From positions 9,387 to 73,386 of the forward strand of contig USFW01000007.1 in NCBI GenBank assembly GCA_900553985.1: DNA of 64,000 nt, in the 5' to 3' direction. This document shows, piece by piece, positions 44,956-54,630 of the stretch; position 1 is the first letter of the stretch, and every line of letters begins with the position of its first letter. Under the pieces are notes generated by a model. The model had not been told where the DNA came from and did no database searches. It was given only the letters and a program-made list of their open reading frames with translations. This stretch comes from an uncultured Clostridium sp. Lineage in GTDB: Bacteria; Bacillota; Clostridia; TANB77; CAG-508. A program made the translations under genes and the position numbers.

Positions 44956-46069
44956 CAATTTCTTCTTTAAACATCTCCTCTATTTTTTCTATACTACTTT
45001 CAATTCTATATTTTTCTGCTTGTTCTGCATATATTTTTTCCATATTTTTTCTTTCTTGTTCATTTTCTAGCCAATAATCAATTTTATTTGCTAAATCATC
45101 ACTATTTCCTGCTTCAAATAAACTTCTTTCGTCTATTGCAAATTGAGTTGTAGCTGATTTATTACTATTTGCTATTATAGGCACTAAACCTGTTGCAAAT
45201 GCTTCAATACATGATATAGCTTCTATTTCTGCATCTGCTGTATGTACATATATATCTGTAAATGATAGTATATTTTTTAACTCTTCTTTTTTGTAAAATT
45301 CAAAAATAGGTTCATTTTTTAGTTCTTTTCCTAATTTTACATATCCTCTTTTTTTAGGTCCTTTTCCTGCAAAAATCAATTGTATCTTTTCACTATATTT
45401 AGATTTTTTTACTGCTTCAATTAATAGATCTTGCCTCTTTTCTTCTGATAATCTTCCAACCATTGTGATAATAATTTTATCTTTATATTTTTCAGGTTTT
45501 TCTGTTTTGTTGTATTTAAAATCTTTTTCAATTCCATTTGATATAACATGTAATTTAGCATTATATCCATGTTCTTTTAGTTGGTTTGCAATAAAATTAC
45601 TAGGACAATGTATGTGTGTAAAGTTATTATAAAACTTATCTCTAAACAATTCATAAATTTTATTATTTACTTTTTCATTATTTCCAAGTTTTAAAGTAGA
45701 TGTTATATTTTCAGGTTGTACATGAAAAGCAGCTGTCATTGGTTTGTTCAATTTTTTGGCAATTTTCATTCCTTCTATTGACAACTTAAATGGCATATAA
45801 AAATGAACTATATCTGCTTCTTTTATTGCCGTTTCTAATATTTCCTTATCTACCTTAGCAAAAGTCATTCCTTGTGATTTTATAATTTGTTTAGCTATTG
45901 GTATTAGTTTTACTTCTTTTAACACATATTTATCAACTTCTTTTTGTCCTGTACTTAATACTTTTACTGTGTTTCCATTTTTTCTTAAATATTTTACAAA
46001 TCTTCTTGCTGAAATTGTTGTTCCATTATTTGCTCCATCATATTGGTCTATTACTATTAATATTTTCAT
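44924..46069 (-). CDS. GT4 glycosyltransferase, probably glycolipid synthesis
   Basis: 381 residues, GT-B fold. YDGANNGTTISARRF at the N-terminus, VHFYMPFKLS, then MVGRLSEEKRQDLLIEA and EIEAISCIEAFATG (the E-x7-E donor-binding motif). The DGANNGT loop and the pairing with an acyltransferase resemble diacylglycerol glucosyltransferases. No clear ribosome site before the ATG at 46069. Confidence 0.85.
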   Translation of the reverse strand: MKILIVIDQYDGANNGTTISARRFVKYLRKNGNTVKVLSTGQKEVDKYVLKEVKLIPIAKQIIKSQGMTFAKVDKEILETAIKEADIVHFYMPFKLSIEGMKIAKKLNKPMTAAFHVQPENITSTLKLGNNEKVNNKIYELFRDKFYNNFTHIHCPSNFIANQLKEHGYNAKLHVISNGIEKDFKYNKTEKPEKYKDKIIITMVGRLSEEKRQDLLIEAVKKSKYSEKIQLIFAGKGPKKRGYVKLGKELKNEPIFEFYKKEELKNILSFTDIYVHTADAEIEAISCIEAFATGLVPIIANSNKSATTQFAIDERSLFEAGNSDDLANKIDYWLENEQERKNMEKIYAEQAEKYRIESSIEKIEEMFKEEIDERRSERIIR

Positions 46070-46173
46070 AGTTCATTATAATATACTATTGTATATTATC
46101 TTCTCTCCTTAATATAACATATTTAGGTTTTAATTGGATATGCCTATAAACCATCTAAAATAAATTCTATATT

Positions 46174-48132
46174 TTACGATAATAAATTCTCTAATTCTTT
46201 TATCTTGTCTCTCAATTCAGCTGCTTTCTCAAATTCCATATCTGCTGCAAATTTTAACATTTCATCTGTTAATTTTGCTATTGTTTCTTTTATGTCATCT
46301 TCTTTTTCTAATTTATATTCTACCCCTATGTCTTCTGCATCTGTTACTTTTATTGTGTCTCTTACTGATTTAGTTATAGTTCTTGGTGTTATGTTATGTT
46401 CTTTGTTGTACTCTTCTTGTATTTTTCTTCTTCTATTTGTTTCACTAATTGCTTTTTCCATACTATCAGTTAGCTCATCTGCATACATTATAACTGTCCC
46501 ATCGGTATTTCTTGCAGCACGACCTATTGTTTGAATTAATGACCTCTCTGAACGCAAGAATCCTTCTTTATCAGCATCTAATATTGCAACTAATGATACT
46601 TCCGGAATATCTAATCCTTCTCTTAATAAGTTTATTCCAACTAAAACATCAAACTCTCCTAATCTCAAATTTCTTATTATTTCCATTCTTTCTAAAGTTT
46701 TTGTTTCTGAATGCATATAATTTACTTTAATATTTACGCTTTTTAAATATTCTGTTAAATCTTCAGCCATTTTTTTAGTTAATGTTGTAACTAAAACTCT
46801 TTCTTTCTTTTCTATTCTTATTCTTATTTGTTCTATTAAATCATCTATTTGATTTGTTACAGGTTTAACTTCTATTTTTGGGTCTAATAATCCTGTTGGT
46901 CTAATAATTTGTTCAACTACATTTTCTTTACTATGTTCCTTTTCATAATCTCCTGGTGTAGCACTAACAAATACTACTTGATTTAATCTATCTTCAAATT
47001 CTTCAAATTTTAATGGTCTATTGTCGAATGCTGATGGCAATCTAAATCCATAATTTATTAATGATTCTTTTCTAGAATGGTCTCCATTATACATTGCTCT
47101 AACTTGTGGAATTGTCGCATGTGACTCATCTACTAATAATAAAAAGTCTTTAGGAAAATAGTCAAAAAGAGTATATGGTGGACTTCCTGGTTTTCTTCCA
47201 CTTATATGTCTTGAATAGTTTTCTATTCCAGAACAAAATCCTGTTTCTTTCATCATTTCTATATCGAAATTTGTTCTTTCTTCTATTCTTTGAGCTTCTA
47301 TTAATTTATCATTTTCCTTGAAATATTTTATCCTTTCTTCTAATTCTTCTTCAATAGTTACTATGGCTTTCTCCATCTTATTTTTAGTTGTTACATAGTG
47401 AGATGCTGGTGAAATTAAAATATGCCTTCTACTTCCTATCGCTTTACCTGTTAATGGGTTTATTTCTGTTATTTTTTCAATTTCATCTCCCCAAAATTCA
47501 ACTCTAATTGCTGACTCTGATTTGTCTGATGGATATATTTCTACAATATCTCCCTTTGCTCTAAAAGTTCCTCTTTTAAAATCTATCTCATTTCTTGTAT
47601 ATTGCATTGTAATTAATTTTTTTAATACTTCATCTCTTCCCTTTTGCATTCCTGGTCTTAGTGATAACATCATTTCTTGATAATCCTCTGGATCTCCTAA
47701 TCCATATATACAAGATACTGATGCTATTATTATTACATCTCTCGTTTCAAATAATGATAATGTTGCTGAATGTCTTAGCTTATCTATTTCATCATTTACA
47801 GAAGAGTCTTTTTCTATATATGTATCTGATGATGGAATATAACTTTCTGGTTGGTAATAATCATAATATGAAACAAAATACTCCACATTGTTCTCTGGAA
47901 AAAACTCTTTAAACTCAGAGTATAGTTGTCCAGCTAATGTCTTGTTATGTGCTAATACCAATGTTGGCTTCTGTACTTGCTGTATTATATTAGCCATCGT
48001 AAAAGTCTTGCCTGAACCCGTAACACCTAGAAGTGTCTGGAATTTCTTTCCTTCTTCTATTCCTTTTGATAAGTATTCTATTGCTTTTGGTTGGTCGCCT
48101 GTTGGCTTATAATCTGATACTAATTTGAACAT
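46174..48132 (-). CDS. uvrB: Excinuclease ABC subunit B
   Basis: 652 residues; damage-verifying helicase of nucleotide excision repair. Walker A GVTGSGKTFTMAN, the beta-hairpin YYDYYQPESYIP, LLVDESHATIPQ, REGLDIPEVSLVAILDADKEG, QTIGRAARN and a C-terminal UVR motif (FEKAAELRDKIKEL) that binds UvrC. ATG 48132 (GGGGAG upstream, MFKLVSDYKPTGDQP) is the conserved start. uvrA is not in the window. Confidence 0.97.
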   Translation of the reverse strand: MFKLVSDYKPTGDQPKAIEYLSKGIEEGKKFQTLLGVTGSGKTFTMANIIQQVQKPTLVLAHNKTLAGQLYSEFKEFFPENNVEYFVSYYDYYQPESYIPSSDTYIEKDSSVNDEIDKLRHSATLSLFETRDVIIIASVSCIYGLGDPEDYQEMMLSLRPGMQKGRDEVLKKLITMQYTRNEIDFKRGTFRAKGDIVEIYPSDKSESAIRVEFWGDEIEKITEINPLTGKAIGSRRHILISPASHYVTTKNKMEKAIVTIEEELEERIKYFKENDKLIEAQRIEERTNFDIEMMKETGFCSGIENYSRHISGRKPGSPPYTLFDYFPKDFLLLVDESHATIPQVRAMYNGDHSRKESLINYGFRLPSAFDNRPLKFEEFEDRLNQVVFVSATPGDYEKEHSKENVVEQIIRPTGLLDPKIEVKPVTNQIDDLIEQIRIRIEKKERVLVTTLTKKMAEDLTEYLKSVNIKVNYMHSETKTLERMEIIRNLRLGEFDVLVGINLLREGLDIPEVSLVAILDADKEGFLRSERSLIQTIGRAARNTDGTVIMYADELTDSMEKAISETNRRRKIQEEYNKEHNITPRTITKSVRDTIKVTDAEDIGVEYKLEKEDDIKETIAKLTDEMLKFAADMEFEKAAELRDKIKELENLLS

Positions 48133-48295
48133 AAGCTCTCCCCATTCTTTCTTCATTTTTTTAGCAATATTTTATATAAAAATACTTTACACGATTTTTT
48201 CTTTAGGTCACCTATTTTAGGCTTTTCTAACAAAATAACACAAATCAATGCCATGTACTATTCTCTAAGAAATTATAGCACAACACAAAATAAAA

Positions 48296-48324
48296 AACAA
48301 GATGGCTAAAAATGCCATCTTGTT
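48296..48324 (-). terminator. Terminator of the NUDIX-HAD operon
   Basis: A perfect 11-bp stem (48296-48306 with 48314-48324); on the minus strand it is followed by TTGTTTTTTATTTTG. Confidence 0.85.
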
Positions 48325-48444
48325 AACTTTGTGTAAAGATTTTCACGACAATTTTTTGTTTTCACTAAATTTTTAGCTTTCATAATAATACCTTACTTTA
48401 AATTATCTGTCCTACTTATTGTAATTTGTAGAAATGATTATCCC

Positions 48445-49059
48445 CTATATCTCCATATTTATTAATTCACTTATATCCTTAATTTTTTTATAATATTTAT
48501 CGCATTTTCCAAAACCATATTCAGCCCATATAAAGTGTAATCCATTCATATTTGCTGATTCATAATCTTTCTTTGTGTCTCCAACATATATAGCTTTTAC
48601 AATTTTATTTCTCTTAATTACCTCTTTTATATTTTTTTCTTTGCTTAATCCTGTACTACCTGAACATTCATAATCTTTAAAATACCTTTCTATGGAATAA
48701 TGTTCTAAAAAAGCATCTATATATCCTGATTGACAATTGCTCACAATATATAAATTATAATTATTTGATAAATCTTTAATTGTTTTAATTGTGTTTTTAT
48801 AAATGTGTCCCCCATTTTTCTTTAAATATTTATTCTCATTTTCCTGACATTTTGTAATAAATTCATTTCCTTCTTCACTATTTCCTTTAAATAAATATTC
48901 AATTATTTCATCTTTTGTAAATCCCATTATTTGTCTAATCTTTTCTTGATTAATCTTAATATTATAATTTTCAGCTTCCTCTTTCCATACTTGTTCAATT
49001 TCTATTGATGTATCCCATAATGTTCCATCTAAATCAAATATAATTGCTTTGTCTAACAT
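48445..49059 (-). CDS. HAD-family hydrolase (phosphoglycolate phosphatase-like)
   Basis: 204 residues. Motif I FDLDGTLWD (residues 9-17), motif II IVSNCQSGY, motif III Lys in STGLSKEKN, motif IV AIYVGDTKKDYESA; a helical cap lies between I and II. Subfamily I like Gph/PgmB. AGGAGA precedes the ATG. It follows the NUDIX gene by nine bases. Confidence 0.88.
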   Translation of the reverse strand: MLDKAIIFDLDGTLWDTSIEIEQVWKEEAENYNIKINQEKIRQIMGFTKDEIIEYLFKGNSEEGNEFITKCQENENKYLKKNGGHIYKNTIKTIKDLSNNYNLYIVSNCQSGYIDAFLEHYSIERYFKDYECSGSTGLSKEKNIKEVIKRNKIVKAIYVGDTKKDYESANMNGLHFIWAEYGFGKCDKYYKKIKDISELINMEI

Positions 49060-49068
49060 TTTTATCTC

Positions 49069-49560
49069 CTATTTTAATTTTAAATAATCTAAACATAACT
49101 CAAAAAATTCTGTATGACTTTCAGAAAAAGCTTCATTTTTTATTAATTCATTTATTTCATCTATTGTAGCCCATTTTACATCTTCCACTTCTTCTTTCTG
49201 AATTTTTATTTTCTTTATATCTATATCTTCTTTTAAATAATAAATATCAACAAACTCATCTTCGGTTTTTATTGTTTTAAACAATTTAATATTTTCTTCT
49301 ACTATATCAACACCTAATTCTTCTCTAATTTCTGTTATTATCCCTTGTTTACTTGTTTCTCCTGATACTGGGTGTCCTCCTGTAGTAGCCCATTTACCAT
49401 CTTTCTTTTTTACTCTCTTTTGAATCAAAAATTCATTTTTGCTATTTTGTATAAAAACTACTACAGTTATATAATAACGTCCTTTTGGTACATCTTGTCC
49501 TTTATAAATTGTTTCTCCTGTTAATTCTTTGTTTTCATCATATAAATCTCTTAATTCCAT
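49069..49560 (-). CDS. NUDIX hydrolase
   Basis: 163 residues. The NUDIX box is GGHPVSGETSKQGIITEIRE plus ELGV, complete (G-x5-E-x7-REUxEExGU). The start (MELRDLYDENKELTGETIYKG) is like isopentenyl-diphosphate isomerase/YfcD-type NUDIX proteins, which act on phospho-alcohol or diphosphate substrates. Same operon as the HAD phosphatase. Confidence 0.9.
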   Translation of the reverse strand: MELRDLYDENKELTGETIYKGQDVPKGRYYITVVVFIQNSKNEFLIQKRVKKKDGKWATTGGHPVSGETSKQGIITEIREELGVDIVEENIKLFKTIKTEDEFVDIYYLKEDIDIKKIKIQKEEVEDVKWATIDEINELIKNEAFSESHTEFFELCLDYLKLK

Positions 49561-49636
49561 AGCTAATCTCCTTATAAAATTTTTATTATTTTATCATATT
49601 AATATAAGAGTTTTCAAACATATTTATATCATAGTA

Positions 49637-51398
49637 TGTGTCAAGTAAAAGTAGGCAATTTTTTTATCTTTTTTTCTAATCCTTCAATGTCAACTATTTC
49701 AACACTTTTATATTTTTTAGTTTGTTTAATAAACATAGTCCTTTTTAAAAACTACATTTCATTCCTGAAAATTCTCTCATTTTCATTATTTCTTTCATGA
49801 ATTTTGATTTTATTATGACATTCATTGTTGTATTATTTTTTTCTGTTTCTTTTCTATTTGCTCTATGATTTTTCTTATTTTTTCTTACATTCTCTTCAAT
49901 TTCTTTTATCCATTCTTCTACACTATTATCTATCTTTATTGGTTTTTCAATTTTTTCTATTTCTATATTACTATTATTTTCCACTTTAGTTGCACATACT
50001 TTTGCTAAATATGATACCCCTTTCTTTCCAAAACTTTTTCTTCCACTTCCTAGTCTTACTTTTAATACAGTAAATATCTGGCTTTCCATTATTCCAGGAT
50101 TTCTATATTCTACTCCTTCTGGTGCTTCTGGAAGTTCCTTTCCTTGTTCTGTTAATATATCTTGATACCTTGGCATTCCATCTTTTAAGTAACTCTGTAA
50201 TTTATTTAATTTCTTTACTGTTTTTTCTTCTCCTCCTAATTCATATTTTAAATTTTCTATATATCCTTGTACCTCTGAATATCTCTTTTCTTCTATCATC
50301 TTTGTTAATTCTTTTTTATATTTTTCTTCTTGTATATCTCTTACTATTTCTTGATGTATGTGGAAATTATCTTTTTTGTGATATCGCTCCTTTTACTGTT
50401 ATATTTTTTATCCATCTTGCTCCATCTCCATTCATTACTCTTAACTCTATTTTTTCTTCGTTGTATTTCTGATATACTTTTGCATTTCTTATCTTTTCTA
50501 ATTTTTTACTGCTCATCATTCCTGTTATATATGTTTTATTTACAAGAGAATGTCTTGTGTCATCTTTTTTCCATCCTTCATATGTTACATGTAGCTTTAA
50601 CTCTGTTTTTACTGATTTTGGTTCTTTATATTCCTTTCCTTTTTTCTCACATTGCTTCTTATATTTATCTATTTGTTCTTGTCTATCTTTTCCTTATAAG
50701 TTTATCCACAAACCATCTGCTTCTTCGAATAATGCTAATATTTCTTTTGTCCCTTTTATTAGCTTTTCAGTTTCAAACAATTCTATTTCTTCATTTTCTT
50801 TTGCTTCTATTTTTTCACCAACTTCTAATACTAAATTTCTTAGACCTTCATGACTTAATGTTCCATTTGTTGTATTTTTTATTTCTTCTTCTCCTTTTCT
50901 GTATGATGGTGTATTTACTGCTATTTCCAATGCTTTTTCTGCTAAATTTGCTGATACTTTTCCTATTGTTTCTATTTTCATATCTTCATCTACTAAAAAT
51001 ACATACTTCTTTTCATTATTTTCTTCTACTAGATAAATTGCTCTTTGATATTGTACTTCTCCCATTATTGTTTTTATACAATTTTGTTTATATCCTTTGT
51101 GCCTGAACTTCTTCTTATCCCTAAGTTTCATTAATCTTTTATCTCTATTTTCTAGTATGTATTTTATTATTATACAACCTAACATGCATACAAATTTATA
51201 TATTTTTTTCTCCAAATCATTGAATTTTACACCATTTTTTTGTTACAATTTCTTCAAACATAGATATTTCCTTTCTTTTGTGTCGTTTTGCAATTCACAT
51301 TGTATTGGATTATCTATGTTTTTTCAATATTTTTTAGAAAAAAATTTAGTAGACAAAATTTCTATATTTTGCCTACTAATATTTTACACTAACCTATT
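49637..51398 (-). mobile_element. Decayed ISLre2-type insertion sequence
   Basis: The outer ends carry related inverted sequence: AAAGTAGGCAA near 49648 and, inverted, TTGCCTACTA near 51370, each close to a GTCAAGTAAA/GTGTAAAAT-like outer flank. Between them lies a single broken transposase. Exact boundaries are uncertain by about ten bases, and I could not define target duplications. Confidence 0.6.
49745..51261 (-). pseudogene. ISLre2-family transposase, inactivated
   Basis: Reassembled it reads MFEEIVTKNGVKFNDLEKK..., KFVCMLGC, GEVQYQRAIYLVEE, ADGLWINL, KVYQKYNEEKIE, MNGDGARWIKN, KDNFHIHQEI, NPGIMESQIF and ends at 49745. This is the ISLre2 (UPF0236) transposase pattern. Three lesions are visible: an extra A in a run of seven As after codon 8 (near 51237), a TAA for an expected CAA after WINL (near 50697), and a shift near 50385 after VKGA before RYHKKDN. 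None has the CGGAGA signature seen in lysC and hydB. It cannot make active enzyme. Confidence 0.8.
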
Positions 51399-51924
51399 TA
51401 ATTTCAAATTCATTTGAATATATATCAATATATCCATTATCATAAACTGGTTTAACTATTCTATATGTTCCATTTGGTAATTTTCCATAAAATTTTTCTA
51501 TATCTAATTTTTGAGTTAATTGATTATCTTCATTCAATTCATAAGCTATATCGATCCAAGATAAGTCATCAGATATATATTTTAAATCCTTCCATTCCCC
51601 ATTGACTTTTTCTTGAACTCTAAACTCTATTCCCCAACCATATTGATCTTTATTATTATCTGTAATAGTTATTGAAACACTTTCTGGATTTATTGTATTA
51701 CTTCCAACTTTTATTATAACATTACTTGGACTTCGAGCAGATTTTGTATCTTTTTGTTCATGATTTACAGTATCAACAGGATTAGAAGTAATATTTTCAA
51801 CTGTAAAATCAAAATTTTCTCTATTTGTAACACTTTTTTCAATTATTTTATATGCTATAACAATTCCAATAATTATAATCAATACAAGTAAAATTCCAAT
51901 AATTACTTTCTTATTTTTATTCAT
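51394..51924 (-). CDS. Membrane-anchored Ig-like (Big_14-type) domain protein
   Basis: 176 residues: membrane segment at about 7-26, a Ser/Asn linker, then an extracellular beta-sandwich with YGWGIEFRVQEKVNGEWKDL, DLSWIDIAYEL, and KLPNGTYRIVKP...NEFEIK, the Big_14-type pattern. It lies just outside the dead IS. Likely a surface lipoprotein-like sensor or adhesin fragment. ATG 51924 is chosen because GGTGG lies before it. Confidence 0.65.
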   Translation of the reverse strand: MNKNKKVIIGILLVLIIIIGIVIAYKIIEKSVTNRENFDFTVENITSNPVDTVNHEQKDTKSARSPSNVIIKVGSNTINPESVSITITDNNKDQYGWGIEFRVQEKVNGEWKDLKYISDDLSWIDIAYELNEDNQLTQKLDIEKFYGKLPNGTYRIVKPVYDNGYIDIYSNEFEIK

Positions 51925-51989
51925 TTTTACCACCAATTCAACCTTTCTTTTTATAATTTCATATAAATTATAGCTTAGTATCTAGTTAA

Positions 51990-52180
51990 TTACTGTTTTT
52001 GAATTATATTGCATTTCATTGTTCCATTAGTATATTTTTTCATAAATTGTAAAAATTCTTCTTTGTTAAATTCTACATTTTTTATCAATATTTCTTAAAA
52101 TTCTTTTGTACTATCTATCAAATAATTTGCTTCTTTTTATCTTTGAATTTATTTGTTACTTTTTCTACTTTTAATTCCAT
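51990..52180 (-). pseudogene. Decayed small ORF
   Basis: ATG 52180 with GGAG upstream opens MELKVEKVTNKFKDKK and stops; the next frame continues EANYLIDSTKEF, a TAA, then EILIKNVEFNKEEF...QKQ to 51990. One frameshift and one nonsense codon. Family not recognised. Confidence 0.45.
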
Positions 52181-52240
52181 ATTATCAACTCCACTTATAA
52201 ATTACTATTGTTCTCACGAACTACAAACTTGTAATTTGCG

Positions 52241-52540
52241 TTATTTTTTACTTGGTAAATCTTTGCAAGTTTCAATAACAATTTCTTTTAAACTTTCTTT
52301 ATTATCTACATCATCAACTAAATACATTGGTTTAGCATTTTCGTAAGGTATTTGTTCTTGCATACTGTATTTTTTATTGCTATTAACTCTCTTTACAAGT
52401 AGCTTATTATCATATATACCTCCAAACAGAATATTGTTATAATACAATAAATATTCTCCCATCATTGCTTTGCAATTTATATTATCTAATAAATCTAATT
52501 GTTCCAATATAAAATCTTTATAATCTTTTGATGTTGCCAT
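52241..52540 (-). CDS. TfoX N-terminal domain protein (copy 2)
   Basis: 99 residues, close paralogue of the protein at 2844-3170: MATSKDYKDFILEQLDLLDN, CKAMMGEYLLYYNN, FGGIYDNKLLVK, PYENAKPMYLVDD. GAGGAGG precedes the ATG. It ends in DLPSKK, the normal family tail, which is why the tail of copy 1 looks altered. Confidence 0.8.
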   Translation of the reverse strand: MATSKDYKDFILEQLDLLDNINCKAMMGEYLLYYNNILFGGIYDNKLLVKRVNSNKKYSMQEQIPYENAKPMYLVDDVDNKESLKEIVIETCKDLPSKK

Positions 52541-52563
52541 AATAAAACCTCCTCTACAACTTA

Positions 52564-52707
52564 CTATTTAACTATAAATCTGTAAATTGCATAAGCAACC
52601 CATATAAGCCAAGAATATGCCCACGCATTAAATATAATACTTACTGCTAAATACACAATAGCTACTATAATTGCTATTACCCAATTTATTATTTTTTTCT
52701 TATCCAT
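52564..52707 (-). CDS. 47-residue membrane protein
   Basis: ATG 52707 follows GGAGG; the frame gives a charged start (MDKKK), two hydrophobic stretches separated by AWAYSW, and ends RFIVK. The W..SWLIWVAYAIYR end is often seen in small integral membrane proteins of Firmicutes. Too short for automatic ORF calls; 24 bases before the TfoX gene. Confidence 0.6.
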   Translation of the reverse strand: MDKKKIINWVIAIIVAIVYLAVSIIFNAWAYSWLIWVAYAIYRFIVK

Positions 52708-53045
52708 TTAGAAGCCTCCTAAAAAAAATTACTATCTGTTGTTATAATATCATAAAAAGAAAAATTACTCTATACTTTTTGTATAAAGTAATTTAAATTT
52801 ATAAATATACATTATTTTTCTTTTTTCTTAGTTCAAAAATATGATTTCCTAAACTTATTGCTTATTATCTACTCTCAATAATAATTATATAAAATAGTTA
52901 TATATATTTCTACCAAAGGTTTTTAGAAGTGGGCAAAGTTTTTTAACATTTTGATAAATTACTATCTTTTATTATAATATTATAAAAAACATTGACTCTA
53001 TTAATTTTCACTAATTTTCTAATTCTTTTCTTTCTATTTTTTTAT
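52708..53045. other. Intergenic, imperfect direct repeat and one hairpin
   Basis: A hairpin of 13 bp with one mismatch lies at 52762-52794. A segment of about 30 bases (AAATTACTATCT..TTATAATAT.ATAAAAA) occurs near 52730 and again near 52960, as if the upstream region of the small membrane gene had been duplicated. Otherwise plain AT-rich sequence. Confidence 0.45.
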
Positions 53046-53465
53046 TTACTTGCCACTTTCAAAATAATATTTTTTCAATTCTTTTTCTAAATCTTTCATA
53101 TACTTTTTCTGTTGGCTCTTTAAATAAAATTTTGCAAGCAATTTCATTATAAAATTTTTCACTTCTATTTCTTCAGTAAAGTCTAATTCAATATTGCCAT
53201 TTGGAAGTTCTTTAAATATACCAATCCATTTTCCTTTTAAATTAGCATTTTCTAAATTGAACTTATACTCTTTTAATTTTTCTTTTGCTGTTATAGTAAA
53301 ATATGTTGGAAAATTATTTTTCCCATATTCAATAAAATGTTTTTCATCTATTATATCAATTTTTGATAAATCACTTCTCCAAGAGTAATTATAGTTATCT
53401 GTAATAACATCCCATAATTTATCTTTATCACAATGAAATTTTTTTTTTATAATGGATTTGACCAT
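53046..53465 (-). CDS. SRPBCC-superfamily protein
   Basis: 139 residues with the START/Bet v1-like plan: VKSIIKKKFHCDKDKLWDVITD start, SWRSDLSKIDII, KGKWIGIFKELPNGNIELDFTEEIEV and a long C-terminal helix MKLLAKFYLKSQQKKYMKDLEKEL. Binds a hydrophobic ligand; unknown role. GGAGG before the ATG; 17 bases after the DUF3781 gene. Confidence 0.75.
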   Translation of the reverse strand: MVKSIIKKKFHCDKDKLWDVITDNYNYSWRSDLSKIDIIDEKHFIEYGKNNFPTYFTITAKEKLKEYKFNLENANLKGKWIGIFKELPNGNIELDFTEEIEVKNFIMKLLAKFYLKSQQKKYMKDLEKELKKYYFESGK

Positions 53466-53481
53466 AAATAACCTCCGAATT

Positions 53482-53727
53482 TTATGTTTTAGTATGTGCA
53501 GTAATAATTGTATAACTGTATGAGTTAATGGTTATTATTATATTATCTATTTCACAGTACCAATTTTTGCCCTTCTTATATATATTACAACTTTTATTTA
53601 AAATTTGATTTTTACAATACTCAACAATATCATTATTATTTAATTTAAGATTCTTTTTAATTCTACCAATACCCATTTCAGTAGTATGAATTTTATCTAT
53701 GTTAGCTAATAATATTTCTTTATTCAT
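53482..53727 (-). CDS. DUF3781 protein
   Basis: 81 residues: IDKIHTTEMGIGRIKKNLKL, VEYCKNQI, IYKKGKNWYCEIDNIIITINSYSYTIITAH. This is the DUF3781 pattern, common in Clostridia next to small GyrI-like and SRPBCC genes. Function unknown. Confidence 0.8.
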   Translation of the reverse strand: MNKEILLANIDKIHTTEMGIGRIKKNLKLNNNDIVEYCKNQILNKSCNIYKKGKNWYCEIDNIIITINSYSYTIITAHTKT

Positions 53728-53743
53728 TTATACTTTCTCTTTT

Positions 53744-54628
53744 CTATATAAAAGATAGTTGTTCTTCTTGTTTTGCTTCTTTTTTATATGCCTTTATTAT
53801 GTCATTCATTTTATACAGTAATCCATATCTTTCACATTCTTCTTTAAATATTTTGCTTAAATTTTTATTTAATGGATAGCAAAAATAGTTATTTCCATAA
53901 ATTTTAATATATTTTTCTTTCAATTTAGGAAAATTTTTATCTAATTGTTTATAAAAATATTCTCGTTGATTCTCTCTTAGTGTAACTCCTCCCATAGAAA
54001 ATACAAATTTTGCTCCATTTTTATAAGACAATTTTATTATATTTCTAATATTTTCCTCTGAATCTGTTATAAATGGAATAATTGGTGTTAGTAATGTTCC
54101 AACAAATAATCCTTGCTCAGATAATTGTCTCATTGCTTTTAGCCTTTCAGAAGACACACACACATTTGGTTCTATTTTTTTTGATAAATTATCATCTGCT
54201 GAGGTAATTGTGAATTTAAGTATCACATCTGCTTTCTTATTTATTTCATTAAATATTTCTATATCTCTAATAATTAAATCACTTTTTGTTTCTATTGATA
54301 CTCCAAATTTGTAATAAGAAATTAATTCTAGTGCTTTTTTTGTTATTTCATATTGCTTTTCAAAAGGATTATAAGTATCTGACATTGCACCTATTCCAAT
54401 TACTCCTTTTTTTCTTTTATTTCTTAATTCTTGATTTAGTATTTCAATCTCATCTTTTTTTGCTCGAACTCTATCAAAATCTTCTACTTGATAACAATTA
54501 CTTCTACTATCACAATATATACACTTATGGCAACATCCTTTATATAAGTTCATATTATAATCAATTCCAAACCATTCTGTTCCATGTGTCGCTCTTTGAA
54601 GTATTGTCTTTGCTTCTATAAATTCCAT
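53744..54628 (-). CDS. SplB-like radical SAM protein
   Basis: 294 residues. CCHKCIYCDSR gives the CxxxCxxC cluster site near residue 32-39, followed by IGAMSDTYNPFEK, VSIETKSDLI and TITSADDNLSKKIEP, the pattern of the SPL-family (spore photoproduct lyase-like) rSAM proteins often seen in Firmicutes. The lyase's conserved Cys near residue 140 is not evident, so DNA repair is not assured. It ends in a Glu/Lys tail. Two bases follow the upstream GyrI-like stop. Confidence 0.82.
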   Translation of the reverse strand: MEFIEAKTILQRATHGTEWFGIDYNMNLYKGCCHKCIYCDSRSNCYQVEDFDRVRAKKDEIEILNQELRNKRKKGVIGIGAMSDTYNPFEKQYEITKKALELISYYKFGVSIETKSDLIIRDIEIFNEINKKADVILKFTITSADDNLSKKIEPNVCVSSERLKAMRQLSEQGLFVGTLLTPIIPFITDSEENIRNIIKLSYKNGAKFVFSMGGVTLRENQREYFYKQLDKNFPKLKEKYIKIYGNNYFCYPLNKNLSKIFKEECERYGLLYKMNDIIKAYKKEAKQEEQLSFI

Positions 54629-54630
54629 AA

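Noticed and set aside
50330..51106. Long Leu/Phe-rich open frame on the + strand
   Set aside because: It is the antisense of the ISLre2 transposase; its hydrophobic look comes from reading Lys/Glu/Asn codons backwards. No ribosome site.
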